Assembly: GCF_003590875.1 (NCBI RefSeq)
Contig: NZ_QYUN01000002.1
Coordinates: 2,046,001-2,110,000 of the forward strand
DNA length: 64,000 bases
Direction of reading: 5' to 3'
Origin: Noviherbaspirillum cavernae
Lineage (GTDB): Bacteria > Pseudomonadota > Gammaproteobacteria > Burkholderiales > Burkholderiaceae_D
Positions 48,475-57,482 of this stretch are shown here, piece by piece. The notes beneath the pieces were generated by a model, which was not told the origin of the DNA, searched no databases, and saw only the letters and a program-made list of their open reading frames with translations. The position numbers and the translations under genes are program-made. The first letter of the stretch is position 1. Every line of letters starts with the position of its first letter.

Positions 48475-49065
48475 TCACGCTCCATAAGAAATGAAAAGAA
48501 TCGTATGCGCTGGCTTGTACTTCGCCAGCAGGCACATCAGCCCCGGGTCACCCCACGATGCCAACGGCTCATTACAGCGCCCAGTCACTGTCAGCACCTT
48601 TACCGTCACCGCTTGCGGCACATTCACGCGCCACGCATACCGCCAGCCGCCCTGGTTAATTGCGGCATTGCACTTGCTATTGGCCCGCATCGGCCGGAAC
48701 TCGGTGATCGTGCAGCCGGGATAGCCGAGCGCGTCGAGCAGGGAAATAAAAAAGGCGGCCGACTGGCCGCCTCTCCATGAGACACGCTGATGCAGCCGCC
48801 GCCTTCGCTCATCGACGCCGGCCGCCGGTGTCAGGCAGTCATCCGGCAGACCAAAGCTCTTCTCCCAGTCCGGCAGCATCTCGCTGGTCGAGCGCGGATC
48901 GTTTTCCTTGACCAGGTCATCGACGCGCGCATCGATCCGGGCCAGTTCCTCCGCCGAAGCCGCAATCAGCCGCTGAACCCATGAGGCGTCGATCCTCGGC
49001 CAGGCAGGACCGTGCGGCAGGAGTGACGCCAGATGGTCCTTGTAATCAGCAGCCGTCATACCCAT
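48475..49065 (-). CDS. Mu gp48-like baseplate protein (YmfQ/DUF2313)
   Basis: A 196-residue protein of the YmfQ family, with LLPHGPAWPRIDASWVQRLI near the N-terminus, LVKENDPRSTSEMLPDWEKS, and a C-terminal part with conserved cysteines (GYPGCTITEF, GRCNEPLASWGDPGLMCLL). In Mu the homologue completes the baseplate next to the fibre. It overlaps the gp47-like gene by 10 bp. A complete intrinsic-terminator hairpin lies inside its coding sequence. Confidence 0.85.
   Translation of the reverse strand: MGMTAADYKDHLASLLPHGPAWPRIDASWVQRLIAASAEELARIDARVDDLVKENDPRSTSEMLPDWEKSFGLPDDCLTPAAGVDERRRRLHQRVSWRGGQSAAFFISLLDALGYPGCTITEFRPMRANSKCNAAINQGGWRYAWRVNVPQAVTVKVLTVTGRCNEPLASWGDPGLMCLLAKYKPAHTILFISYGA
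48748..48771 (-). terminator. Intrinsic terminator T3 inside the gp48-like gene
   Basis: Read on the minus strand: GGCGGCC, loop AGTC, GGCCGCC, then six T residues (48753-48748). It is within the reading frame, where it encodes RGGQSAAFFI. By sequence it is as strong as the intergenic terminators of this operon. Confidence 0.7.
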
Positions 49066-50102
49066 GCGATGACTCCTAGCACCGGGATTTCACCAACCGC
49101 CGGAACGATGTCCGCGGTCGGCGACGCCAGGACATGATCCGCTTCGCCAGCCGCGACACTGATTGCCTCGCGGCTGTGCGACAGATAAAGCCTGCCGCCC
49201 GGCTGCGCCTCCCTGTCATACAGCCCTGCCAACTCGGCCTGCACCGCAGCCCGCACCTCCAGCGTGTCCGGCGTGATGTCGATGGTGTAATCCACCGGCA
49301 GCGGCAGCGGCGCAACGACATGGACTTCCGCCGTTACCGGCTTGCGCGCATCGATATAGGCCTGCACCGCAGCGACTTCGCCGGCATCCGGAATGATCGA
49401 AGCATCGTTATCCCGCACGAAGCGCACCGTCACCGTGCCCGGCCCCAGTTCGCCGGGATAGACCCAGGCACGCGTTACGCCGGGCACTTCCAGCGCCCAG
49501 GCGACATAGTCGTCGCGCGACCCGCCGTTCGGCGGTTGCCGCAGCCGTGACAGCAAGCGGGCGCGCAAGTCATCGATCTCTTCGATGTCGGAGCCGTTGA
49601 CGATTCCGCTAGCCGCTACCGCGGCGTCTGACTGGACGCCGACCACCGGCGACAGGAACGCGAGACGCGTTCCTGAAACAAGGTTGCCTGCGGCGCCTGC
49701 GGCAATTGCGACGACCGACACCGTCTGCGACGATGTGGTCAGCACCTGTTCGCCCTCGACTGCATACTCGCGGCCGTCCGCGTGCTTGATGAGCGCGCCG
49801 TCCGCAATCACCGATCCGACGATCCCGGAAACCGACACCAAACCCGAGGCCACCTGCGGATCCTTGCGCTGCAGGCCGAAGATCGACGCCCATCGGATCA
49901 GGAATTCATCCTCGGAGGAATCCGGCAGGATCTGCCTGGCGATGAAATCGAGATAGCCGTGCAGCTCGTGCGATGCGCCGGCCAGCACGCGCGCGAGGAT
50001 CTCCGCATCGGAGAACCGCAGCAGCTCGTCCTGACTCAGGCGAGAGAAAGTGTCCGCGCGCGTGCGCGTGACGATCTCGGAAAGAGATGGCCTATTAAAC
50101 AT
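49056..50102 (-). CDS. Baseplate wedge protein, J-like (Mu gp47)
   Basis: The 348-residue protein is of the Baseplate_J/Mu gp47 family: an N-terminal helical region (DTFSRLSQDELLRFSDAEI), FLIRWASIFGLQRK, and the long beta-rich C-terminal part with NGGSRDDYVAWALEVPGVTR and VTVRFVRDND. It forms the wedge of the contractile-tail baseplate. Its start overlaps the gp46-like gene by 8 bp. Confidence 0.92.
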   Translation of the reverse strand: MFNRPSLSEIVTRTRADTFSRLSQDELLRFSDAEILARVLAGASHELHGYLDFIARQILPDSSEDEFLIRWASIFGLQRKDPQVASGLVSVSGIVGSVIADGALIKHADGREYAVEGEQVLTTSSQTVSVVAIAAGAAGNLVSGTRLAFLSPVVGVQSDAAVAASGIVNGSDIEEIDDLRARLLSRLRQPPNGGSRDDYVAWALEVPGVTRAWVYPGELGPGTVTVRFVRDNDASIIPDAGEVAAVQAYIDARKPVTAEVHVVAPLPLPVDYTIDITPDTLEVRAAVQAELAGLYDREAQPGGRLYLSHSREAISVAAGEADHVLASPTADIVPAVGEIPVLGVIAWV

Positions 50103-50532
50103 TGATCAAGCTCCATGCATTGTCAAAACGAAGGTCACGCACGGATCCATCCTCCCGGTAGATCCGCACCAGGATCGCGAGGCCATCGACGCCCATGCGC
50201 TCGACCGTGACGTCGTAGCGGCTGGCGACGTCATCTTTCACGAGCCAGGCAAGCGCCTCGATGCCATAGTCACGCGCGCGGTTGATGACCTGCGTCGTCA
50301 GCTTTTGCCTGGCCAGCAGCCACAGCCGCGAGCCGATCTGATCTGAAGTGAACTGCGAAACGTTGTCACCCCACCAGCCCCAGCGTTCGCCGTCGTGCTG
50401 ATCGTCCGGTGCAGCGCGCCGCCATGTGAACAGCGATACAAAGACAGCGCGCACCAGCGGATCCTCCGCGGCGAGTGCAGACGTCTGCATTCCATCGGTC
50501 ACGATGGAGAGGTCTTGCGAGTAGCTGGCCAT
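50095..50532 (-). CDS. Mu gp46-like baseplate protein
   Basis: A 145-residue GP46-family protein (related to gp25/GpW baseplate proteins), with LVRAVFVSLFTWRRAAPDDQ, the tryptophan-rich RWGWWGDNVSQF typical of the family, and VERMGVDGLAILVRIYREDG. It joins wedge and inner baseplate. It abuts the gp45-like gene. Confidence 0.9.
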   Translation of the reverse strand: MASYSQDLSIVTDGMQTSALAAEDPLVRAVFVSLFTWRRAAPDDQHDGERWGWWGDNVSQFTSDQIGSRLWLLARQKLTTQVINRARDYGIEALAWLVKDDVASRYDVTVERMGVDGLAILVRIYREDGSVRDLRFDNAWSLINV

Positions 50533-51104
50533 TACATCCCCTGAGTCGGTGTTCCGGTGGTGCCGCCGCTGTCGCCCGGATGCTTGTGCTGGTCAAAGGA
50601 GGTCCGCATGCCTGCCATCGACTTGGTGCCACCCTGGTCCTTGACGTCGCGTCCGGCCACGATGTCGCGCACGACACGCAGATCCTGCGGCACATGCACG
50701 ACGGGAGCGTTCTGGATCGTCACGTCCATCCCGGCGCCGTCGATGATGATGCCGTTGCGCGTCAGATGGATCTTCTGTCCGAGGTCGTCATACATCGCGA
50801 CCTCGCCATCCTTAAGCCCCTTGAGACGGTAACGGCGATCGGCCGCAACAATGACGACGCCATGCGAGCGGTCGCCGTCGAAGAACATGGCCAGCACTTC
50901 CGCGCCCTGCTTCGGCCTGGAGGTGTAGCCGTACGGCTCGAAGTGTTCAAGGTCGTCGGCCGTCTCGCCGTCGAGCAGCTTGGCCTGAAGTCTCTGCATC
51001 TTTTGCGACGGTTTGACGGTAATCACAGTTCCGCGCACAAGCATGTTCGACAGCCGCCGATTCGTCGGCCCGAGCATTTTCCGGATTGTTCTTTCGTTCA
51101 TCAC
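50532..51104 (-). CDS. Baseplate spike protein, V-like (Mu gp45)
   Basis: The 190-residue protein has the OB fold and beta-helix of the central spike: QRLQAKLLDGETADDLEHFE, YGYTSRPKQGAEVLAMFF, and a C-terminal beta-helical region to about residue 165. The C-terminal TSFDQHKHPGDSG carries the histidines that bind iron in the spike tips of this family. The spike punctures the outer membrane. It overlaps the gp44-like gene by 4 bp. Confidence 0.9.
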   Translation of the reverse strand: MMNERTIRKMLGPTNRRLSNMLVRGTVITVKPSQKMQRLQAKLLDGETADDLEHFEPYGYTSRPKQGAEVLAMFFDGDRSHGVVIVAADRRYRLKGLKDGEVAMYDDLGQKIHLTRNGIIIDGAGMDVTIQNAPVVHVPQDLRVVRDIVAGRDVKDQGGTKSMAGMRTSFDQHKHPGDSGGTTGTPTQGM

Positions 51105-52246
51105 TTCCCCGCCTTTGCATCCGCCCAGCCGCCCGACTTGACGCCGGCGGTCTTGACCGGCCTGCCGACCTGACTGTCAGCCGGCTGCACGTCCGTCCAC
51201 TGACCGCTGTCGGATTTGCCCTTTGTCCGCGTCGCGGTGTTCATGACGAACGCCTCCGGCGGGCAGACCTTGAGGTGGCAGAGCGTGCCCTGCTCGCCCT
51301 TCTCGTACGTCACTTCCGAGATCAGCAGGTCATTGTCAAAGCCGATGATCGGATCGATGACGCGCACCAGCTGGTTGTGCCGCCAGAGCGATCCATCCTC
51401 CTGCCGCCATCCCTGCACGCTGTAGCTGGTCGCAAAGGCCTTGCCGCGCCTGTGCGCCTTTTCCCACTTGACGCGATCGGCGGCGCTGCCGCCGTCGGTC
51501 TGTCCGCTGGACTTGATCAGCATGACGCGCCGGCGCGCGATCGTGTCATCCTTGAGCGAGGCCGTCACGCCAGCGACGGCGTCACCGAAGTCGAGGTCAT
51601 CGCCGGCGCGCTGTCCCTTGCAGATGTACTCGCTGTAGACATCCTTGAAGTCCAGTTCGGCCGCGCCGCCCAGGACGTTGTGTCCGACCCTCAGCGCCGT
51701 CCCTGCACGCCCGCCGCTGCCGACGGCGATGAACACCAGCCGTCCGCGCGCGTCATCCGTTGCCAGCAGCTGTCGCAGCTTCAGCATGCGTTCGATCGAC
51801 TCGAACACCGTCTCGCCCTGGTCGATGGCATGCGTCAAGGCAGCGCCGACCGCGACCTCGGCGATGACATCGACCCCGTACGGCCGCGCGAGATCCGCCG
51901 CGATACGGTCGATGGTCGCGCCACGCCACTGACCCGGCGAATTGACGGCGGAGCAGTCAACCAGGTCGCAGGTCTTGCTGCGCCCCTTGACGCCGACGGA
52001 GATACTGCGCGCGTCATAGCGGATCGGTGTGCCATCGACATAGCCGGTCAGCAGCTTGTCATTGTCGATGTAGACTTCGCAGCGATCGCCAGGACGAATC
52101 CGCCGCGGCAGATCCTGCTGACCCGGCCATTTATCGGTTACGGACAGCGTGAAGTCGCGCACCTGCCGCTCGATGCCGGCCGTGATCTCGACCGCCTTCC
52201 AGCCGCCGTATTCCCGGCCGCTGATGATCAATCGGACATTGTTCAT
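51101..52246 (-). CDS. Baseplate hub protein, P-like (Mu gp44)
   Basis: The 381-residue protein is the Mu gp44/gpP type hub: MNNVRLIISGREYGGWKAVE, LSVTDKWPGQQDLPRRIRPG, the central segment VFESIERMLKLRQLLATDDA and CKGQRAGDDL. It forms the trimeric hub between tail tube and spike. It overlaps the gp43-like gene by 4 bp. Confidence 0.9.
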   Translation of the reverse strand: MNNVRLIISGREYGGWKAVEITAGIERQVRDFTLSVTDKWPGQQDLPRRIRPGDRCEVYIDNDKLLTGYVDGTPIRYDARSISVGVKGRSKTCDLVDCSAVNSPGQWRGATIDRIAADLARPYGVDVIAEVAVGAALTHAIDQGETVFESIERMLKLRQLLATDDARGRLVFIAVGSGGRAGTALRVGHNVLGGAAELDFKDVYSEYICKGQRAGDDLDFGDAVAGVTASLKDDTIARRRVMLIKSSGQTDGGSAADRVKWEKAHRRGKAFATSYSVQGWRQEDGSLWRHNQLVRVIDPIIGFDNDLLISEVTYEKGEQGTLCHLKVCPPEAFVMNTATRTKGKSDSGQWTDVQPADSQVGRPVKTAGVKSGGWADAKAGK

Positions 52247-53457
52247 GCGGAAAGCACCTTCAAGGGTTCGGCCGGCACGAAGCCGGGCCGTGCGAGCCGG
52301 TTCGTCTCGACCAGCTGCTGCTCGCGTCCGACATCCTCGTAACGGTCGTAGGCGAGCACCAGACCCGGCATCACCGACACCGGCCGGATCGTCTGCAGCC
52401 GGGCCGACGACCCGAGCCGGTTGGTGACATCCGCATGCACTTTTGCGCGCAGATCCTGCAGCGCCACATAGACGGCATCATTCGCCGTCATCGCATCGCC
52501 GTCGAGCGCGCCGGTCAATTGCTGGCGGAGCTGGATCGCGTCGTCATGGACCGGCAGATCCATCGTCGCTGTCATGCCCGAGGCCTGCACCAACGCCGCG
52601 CGACTCATGAGCGCATTGATCGCCTGCCTGTTCTCGACGATACGTTGCCGGCTGGGCGAGGCGGTTGCCGATGGCAGCGGCGCTGCCTGAAATTGCCTGC
52701 TGACCGACGTCAGCGCACGCACGGCATCCCGGTTCATAGAGTAGGAGCCACCGCCGCCAAACAATCCCTGCGCCGACGCGAGAACCGCTTCGCCGCGCCG
52801 GAACATGCCGAACACCGACGTGCCCAGCGCGACCGGATCTCCCAGCAGATCCGGGAGCTGCTTTTGCAGAAAGCCGAGCGGATTGGCAAACAAGCCACGT
52901 GCGCCCCCAAGCGCTCCCTCGATGCCCGTCAAGCCATCGCCGAGCGCGCCCAGCGCGTCGGCCGTCACGAATGACGGCATCTGCCGCAGGGAAAAGGAGC
53001 CCGCAAAGTCGGAGATCGCGACCTCCTGCGCCTTGTCGGCCGCAAGCAGCGTCTGCGCGCCATGCGAGTCTCTGGCGCTCGGGAAGGCGAGCTCGCCCGC
53101 CTCGACGAACGACAGCGTGATCGTGCACATGCCGCCGTTCTTGCTGATGTGCGAGACACGCGCCGGCTCTTTCAACGCGACCTTGCGCTCCCCATACCAG
53201 GGATGAATCAAGGTGCCCGGACCGGCCTCCTCGATCGCCGCCAGCAGCCGGTCCCGCTTGTCCATGTAATCGGCGCCGATCAGGAACGCCGCGATGTTCA
53301 TCTCCCTGGTCGCGCGGCCCAGATCCTCGACATATGGCTCGTTGCGATCCGGATATTCATGGACCTGCACCCGGCGGCCGAAGCTGCCGTCATCCGACTC
53401 GACCTCGAACGGCACGCCGCGAAACGACGCCGGCTGCAATTTGTCTTTCCAAGCCAT
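52243..53457 (-). CDS. DNA circularisation/tail protein, N-like (Mu gp43)
   Basis: A 404-residue protein with the DNA_circ_N family N-terminus: WKDKLQPASFRGVPFEVESD and RRVQVHEYPDRNEPYVEDLG, with IHPWYGERKV later. Despite the family name, in Mu-like phages gp43 (N) is a tail/baseplate protein joining tube and hub. The C-terminus is helical. It follows the tape measure gene after a terminator-bearing gap. Confidence 0.9.
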   Translation of the reverse strand: MAWKDKLQPASFRGVPFEVESDDGSFGRRVQVHEYPDRNEPYVEDLGRATREMNIAAFLIGADYMDKRDRLLAAIEEAGPGTLIHPWYGERKVALKEPARVSHISKNGGMCTITLSFVEAGELAFPSARDSHGAQTLLAADKAQEVAISDFAGSFSLRQMPSFVTADALGALGDGLTGIEGALGGARGLFANPLGFLQKQLPDLLGDPVALGTSVFGMFRRGEAVLASAQGLFGGGGSYSMNRDAVRALTSVSRQFQAAPLPSATASPSRQRIVENRQAINALMSRAALVQASGMTATMDLPVHDDAIQLRQQLTGALDGDAMTANDAVYVALQDLRAKVHADVTNRLGSSARLQTIRPVSVMPGLVLAYDRYEDVGREQQLVETNRLARPGFVPAEPLKVLSA

Positions 53458-53470
53458 GGCGTTGCACCAT

Positions 53471-53495
53471 AAAAAAGGCCCGCGACATGCGGGCC
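53471..53495 (-). terminator. Intrinsic terminator T2 between tape measure and gp43-like genes
   Basis: Read on the minus strand: GGCCCGC, loop ATGTC, GCGGGCC, then six T residues (53476-53471). It starts 4 bp after the tape measure stop codon. It would separate head, sheath and tube genes from the low-copy baseplate genes. Confidence 0.8.
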
Positions 53496-53499
53496 GGAA

Positions 53500-55167
53500 T
53501 CAATATGCCAGCCGATACCCGACGTCCGGATTGAACGCGACCGACCGCTGGTTCGTCGTGCCCTGCTCGACACGCATGCCGGGCGGCGCATTCTCGAAAC
53601 GCACACGCATCTCGCCCTTCAGATTGGCGGAAGGGCTCATCGCACCGGCGCTCGCAAGCGGCGTCCGGTTCGCGCCAGCCTGCAGCCCTGACAATGGGCC
53701 GCCTGCGCCCACGCCAGACCGGGATGCGGCCATACCTTGTTGACCAGCCGGCAAACTCTCGTCGCCGCCAACCCAGCCGGAAACCGCTTTCCCTGCCTGC
53801 AGGATGGGATCGACGAAGCCGCTGATCCGGTCCCACAGGCTGGAGAACCAGCCCACGATCGGCTCCCAGTTGTTGATGATCAGGCCGAGCGGCGACCAGC
53901 CGAAAACGGTCTTGAGCAGCTCCCAGCCGGCGGAGAAATAGCCGCCCAATTGCTCCCATAACGCAGCCGCCCATGGGCCGATCTTGTCCCAGTTGGCGTA
54001 GATCAGGTACGCCGCACCGGCTATCGCGGCCGCGATGATGCCGATGGGTGTCGTCAGCATCGCTCGCCCCATGAGCAGCATGCCTTTTCCAACCATCAGA
54101 AACGCCTTGAGCAGCAGCGGCGCCACATAGGTCGCCATACGACCGAATACCATCAGCAGCTGCCCCATCGAGGCCACCGGCCCGATCAGGATCAACGCGC
54201 CAAGCCCGAGCAGCAGGTTCTTGACGCCGCCGATGGCGCTGATGAATGTCCCGATGCCGGAGACCACATCGCCGATCCCTTCCTTCAGTCTGGTCAGGCC
54301 GCCGCCGGCGACCCATGCCTTGACCGATTCAGCGACATCCCTGACCCATGCGCCAACTTCGGAGCGGATCAGATCCTTGTTCGCCGCGATCCATTCCTTG
54401 ACGTCCGTAATGATCGGCGTCAGGAAGGGCGCCATCTCGCCGAACAGCTCCGCCGTCTGCGAGCGGACCTGCTTCATAACGAGACCGATCTCGTCGCCCA
54501 TCTCGTCGAGCGCGCCGATGGAATCCTTCGTCACCACCGTGCCGAGCCGGGCCGCCTCTTCCTGCATCTTGCGGATGCCGTCGCGGCCTTGCGCCAGGAT
54601 CGGGATCATCTTCGCGCCCGACTTGCCGAACAGCTCCATCGCCATCCGGGTGCGCAGCGCCGGGTTCTCATTCCTGGCGAAGGCGTCGGCCAGCGCCGGC
54701 AGCGCCTCTTCGACGCTGGTGATCTCGCCCCTGGCATTGCGCAGAGGTATCCCCAGCCGCTGGAACAGTTCGGCAAAGCCCTTGTCCTTGCCGGCCGCGC
54801 CGTCGGCCATGCCCTTGTTCAGCTTGGTCATGGCCTCGTTGACGCCGTCGGCTTCGACGCCGGCGGCAGAGAATACGGTCTGCAACGACTGCAACTGCTC
54901 GACCTGCATGCCCGTGACCTCGGCCGCGTCCTGGATCGCGCCGGCATAGTCGAGCGAGGCCTGCGCGGCGCGTTGCGCGCCGAAGGCGACCGCGGCGAAG
55001 GAAAGCGACGCCGGGACGCCAAGGCTGCCGAGCAGGCCGCGGCTGGCGCCGCCGAGATCACGGAAGGTCTTGTGCGTCGCATTGATGCCCTGCCGGATGC
55101 CCTTCAAGGCCGGCGAGATCTTGTCGACCGCGCTGATGATTGCTTGCAGGTGAAATTTATTCGACAT
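53500..55167 (-). CDS. Phage tail tape measure protein
   Basis: A 555-residue protein determining tail length. The N-terminus (LQAIISAVDKISPALKGIRQ) and the TP901-type core region (QTVFSAAGVEADGVNEAMTK, LFGKSGAKMIPILAQG) are typical, followed by hydrophobic segments (LLLGLGALILIGPVASMGQL, TPIGIIAAAIAGAAYLIYAN). The short length predicts a short contractile tail. The ATG at 55167 overlaps the end of the frameshifted chaperone product by 11 bp. Confidence 0.93.
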   Translation of the reverse strand: MSNKFHLQAIISAVDKISPALKGIRQGINATHKTFRDLGGASRGLLGSLGVPASLSFAAVAFGAQRAAQASLDYAGAIQDAAEVTGMQVEQLQSLQTVFSAAGVEADGVNEAMTKLNKGMADGAAGKDKGFAELFQRLGIPLRNARGEITSVEEALPALADAFARNENPALRTRMAMELFGKSGAKMIPILAQGRDGIRKMQEEAARLGTVVTKDSIGALDEMGDEIGLVMKQVRSQTAELFGEMAPFLTPIITDVKEWIAANKDLIRSEVGAWVRDVAESVKAWVAGGGLTRLKEGIGDVVSGIGTFISAIGGVKNLLLGLGALILIGPVASMGQLLMVFGRMATYVAPLLLKAFLMVGKGMLLMGRAMLTTPIGIIAAAIAGAAYLIYANWDKIGPWAAALWEQLGGYFSAGWELLKTVFGWSPLGLIINNWEPIVGWFSSLWDRISGFVDPILQAGKAVSGWVGGDESLPAGQQGMAASRSGVGAGGPLSGLQAGANRTPLASAGAMSPSANLKGEMRVRFENAPPGMRVEQGTTNQRSVAFNPDVGYRLAY

Positions 55168-55602
55168 CGTCTTCCCTCATTTGCCGCTGCTTCTCGATGA
55201 TGCCGACGGCCTGTCGTTCGTACTGGAGGAATCTGGAGAGAGGTTTTCGCGCGAGCAAATCGGGATCGATCCGCCAGAAGTGCGCTAGTTCGAAGACGCG
55301 CTCTTCGAACTGATCTTCCCTTCCTCCGAGACGCCGAAAAAACCCATGACCACTCCCTGCATCTGCTGCAGGTCGGCAATCGCCATCTGCTTGACCGACG
55401 ACATCGGGATCTTCGCCAGCCGCGAGACGTAGCGGCCGACCACCTTCGGCCGCAACTCGATGCCGGTGTCATCGGTATCGCTCGGCACCACCAGGTACGG
55501 ATAGCCCAGCTCCATGACGTCTTCCGACGTCGGGTCCGCCAGATCCAGTTCGGAGACTTCCGCGCCGTGCGCAATGATCGGTTTTGACAATCGGATTTTC
55601 AT
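55157..55602 (-). CDS. Tail assembly chaperone, -1 frameshift fusion product
   Basis: A -1 shift at the TTTTTTC heptamer (55342-55336) after codon 89 of the tail assembly gene reads into a second frame that stays open for 59 residues, including FELAHFWRIDPDLLARKPLS and QYERQAVGIIEKQRQM, and stops at 55157. The fusion has about 148 residues. This is the GT-type protein known from lambda and Mu-like phages that coats the tape measure before tube assembly. The downstream segment has no start codon or ribosome-binding site of its own, which supports frameshifting. Confidence 0.8.
55285..55602 (-). CDS. Tail assembly chaperone, unshifted product (Mu gp41-like)
   Basis: A 105-residue protein, MKIRLSKPIIAHGAEVSELD ... 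GFFGVSEEGKISSKSASSN, of the phage tail-assembly (Mu gp41/E) family. It lies between the tail tube and tape measure genes, the universal place of these chaperones. It terminates normally at 55285; a fraction of ribosomes should make the longer fusion. It overlaps the tube gene by 4 bp. Confidence 0.88.
   Translation of the reverse strand: MKIRLSKPIIAHGAEVSELDLADPTSEDVMELGYPYLVVPSDTDDTGIELRPKVVGRYVSRLAKIPMSSVKQMAIADLQQMQGVVMGFFGVSEEGKISSKSASSN
55336..55342 (-). promoter_or_regulatory. Programmed -1 frameshift slippery heptamer
   Basis: The message reads GGT TTT TTC GGC, so T TTT TTC is an exact X XXY YYZ slippery heptamer in the correct phase for a -1 shift. The shifted frame is the only one that stays open across the gap up to the tape measure start. 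Confidence 0.8.
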
Positions 55603-55958
55603 TGCCAGATCCCCTTGTTGCCCTCGAAATGGAGCTCGACTTCGCCCTCGTCGCCCTTGACGTCGGATTCGCCGACCAGGTAGCCGCCGGACAGCGTGTA
55701 GACCTTGCCGTTCGCGAGCTCTGCCGTGACGGTCAAGTCGGTGTTTTCCGCCACGACGTCCGTCGGAAAGTCATCGCGGAAGATGGCGGTGAGCTTGACG
55801 AACGGCGTGCGAACTTCCTCTTTGTAGCCGGCCGGTCCGGCCGGGCCGGAAACTGTCTCGCGCTTCTTGTCGGTCAGCGGCACCTCGATGCTGCCCTTGA
55901 CTTCCAGCTGCGCGCCGTTGACCTTGATGTAGCAGATGCCTGCAACTCTCTTACCCAT
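55599..55958 (-). CDS. Phage tail tube protein (Mu gpM-like)
   Basis: A 119-residue protein: MGKRVAGICYIKVNGAQLEV, EVPLTDKKRETVSGPAGPAG and YLVGESDVKGDEGEVELHFE, characteristic of the Mu-type tail tube family. It builds the inner tube through which DNA passes and lies directly after the sheath gene, as in Mu. Confidence 0.92.
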   Translation of the reverse strand: MGKRVAGICYIKVNGAQLEVKGSIEVPLTDKKRETVSGPAGPAGYKEEVRTPFVKLTAIFRDDFPTDVVAENTDLTVTAELANGKVYTLSGGYLVGESDVKGDEGEVELHFEGNKGIWQ

Positions 55959-55991
55959 GATTGCCTTTCAGTTTTTGAAAACGGGATGACG

Positions 55992-57482
55992 TCAGTTGCT
56001 TGCCGGGTACTGCTGCCGGAACTGCGCCAGCACGGCAAACACGCGCAGCTGGTCGACCAGATCAGGCGGCAGCAGCACGTTCAATCGCTTCGGATCGTTG
56101 CTCGGTCGCTCGACGATCAAATGTTCCTTGAAGGCCTTCGCATTCTCGACAATGCCCGCCTCCTCCAGCTCCGCATATTTCGCGATCAGTTCGCCGCGAA
56201 TCACCGACGGTGTAACTATCGCCTGCCCTGCACCGTAGCGCGTGCCGTCGTCGGCCAGCTTGTGGCGCGGGTACTTGCTTGTGATCGCACTGCGAAGACT
56301 GCGCAGGATGTATGCCAGCTGGTGCATCGTCTCGCTGTCCAAGTAGGACGGGTCCGCCTGGTTGAAGGCGTTTTTCTGGTACGTCGTCACCGCACGTTCG
56401 ACGCGCACCGCGCCGCCGCCGACATAGCTGGTCGCGATACCGGAGTTCAGCAGCGTCTGTCGCTCGGTCTGGATGAAACGGTTCGGCCCCGGCGCCGGCA
56501 GGATGCCGACCAGCTCACCGGTCTGGGTTGGTCGCGCAGGATCGGCAGCGATGAACACCGCATTGCGGGCACCGTAGGCTGCCGCATATTCCCACGCAGG
56601 ATTCGGCACGCCGGTCTCGAAGCCTGCGACCGTCACATGCTGGTCATTGCGTGCGACCCCGAAGGTCTGCAGCGCGGCGAACGTGCCGCGCTTGGCCGCA
56701 TAGACGTGACCGTAGATCTGCCGGTTCCATGCCCAGCGGCCGGTCGTGTCGTTCATCAAGGCCATGAGCGCGTCCAGAGTTGCGCTGTCGGTGTACGGGC
56801 AGATGATGAAGTCGAACTCCTCGTCGCCCATTGCCGCGATCCCGGCTGTCAGCGACGGAGTCGTCGTGCCACCCGCCATCGCAGTGATCACGACCGTCAG
56901 CCCGGCCGGCGTCGTTTCGCCGCCGGCCGCACCGCGGTAATTCATCTGCAGCAGGATGTCATTGCCCAGCTCGCCCTTGTGCTTTGCCGTGACCGTGACG
57001 GCGCCGGCTGCGGCTGCGGCCGTGACAGGCAGGTCCGAGTTCGCATTGATGGCAGCAGCCAGCGCGGTCGCTGCTGCAGCTGCAGTATCGGCTGCGGCGA
57101 CCGCAACCTGCACCCGATCCCCGCCGATGTAGGCACTCAGCGTCCCGGCCTTGGAAGCCGAGCCGGTGAGCCCGATGGTGCCAGTCGCCACGGCACCGGC
57201 GCCATCGGCCAGCGGCAGGCACCACACCTCGCCGAACGCATCGTTCGCGCGGTATTTGGCGTGCATGGCCGCCAACATGGACCCGACGCCGAACTGCTCT
57301 TTTGCTGCATCGGTGCGGGACACCAGCTGCGGCATGTTGGTAGCCGCGACGCCGGAAGGGAGCATCTGCCCGATGATCAGCGTGCGCAGGGTCTGCGAGA
57401 AGTAGCCGGCCTGAGAGTTGTCGACCTCCGCGTAAAACAGCGGAACACGCAGATTCTGCGGCGTATTGTTAAAACTGATCAT
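55992..57482 (-). CDS. Tail sheath protein (Mu gpL-like)
   Basis: The 496-residue contractile sheath subunit: MISFNNTPQNLRVPLFYAEV and RTLIIGQMLPSGVAATNMPQ at the N-terminus; a variable Ala/Gly-rich domain; FDFIICPYTDSATLDALMAL; RVERAVTTYQKNAFNQADPS and the C-terminal sheath domain (SDVEDLQ-type helix region QLAYILRSLRSAITSKYPRH). Presence of a sheath shows that the phage is a myovirus. It overlaps the DUF2635 gene by 4 bp. Confidence 0.95.
   Translation of the reverse strand: MISFNNTPQNLRVPLFYAEVDNSQAGYFSQTLRTLIIGQMLPSGVAATNMPQLVSRTDAAKEQFGVGSMLAAMHAKYRANDAFGEVWCLPLADGAGAVATGTIGLTGSASKAGTLSAYIGGDRVQVAVAAADTAAAAATALAAAINANSDLPVTAAAAAGAVTVTAKHKGELGNDILLQMNYRGAAGGETTPAGLTVVITAMAGGTTTPSLTAGIAAMGDEEFDFIICPYTDSATLDALMALMNDTTGRWAWNRQIYGHVYAAKRGTFAALQTFGVARNDQHVTVAGFETGVPNPAWEYAAAYGARNAVFIAADPARPTQTGELVGILPAPGPNRFIQTERQTLLNSGIATSYVGGGAVRVERAVTTYQKNAFNQADPSYLDSETMHQLAYILRSLRSAITSKYPRHKLADDGTRYGAGQAIVTPSVIRGELIAKYAELEEAGIVENAKAFKEHLIVERPSNDPKRLNVLLPPDLVDQLRVFAVLAQFRQQYPASN

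Noticed and set aside
51086..52342. 418-codon open frame on the plus strand opposite the gp44-like gene
   Set aside because: Shadow of the Mu-order tail gene on the minus strand; no family resemblance.
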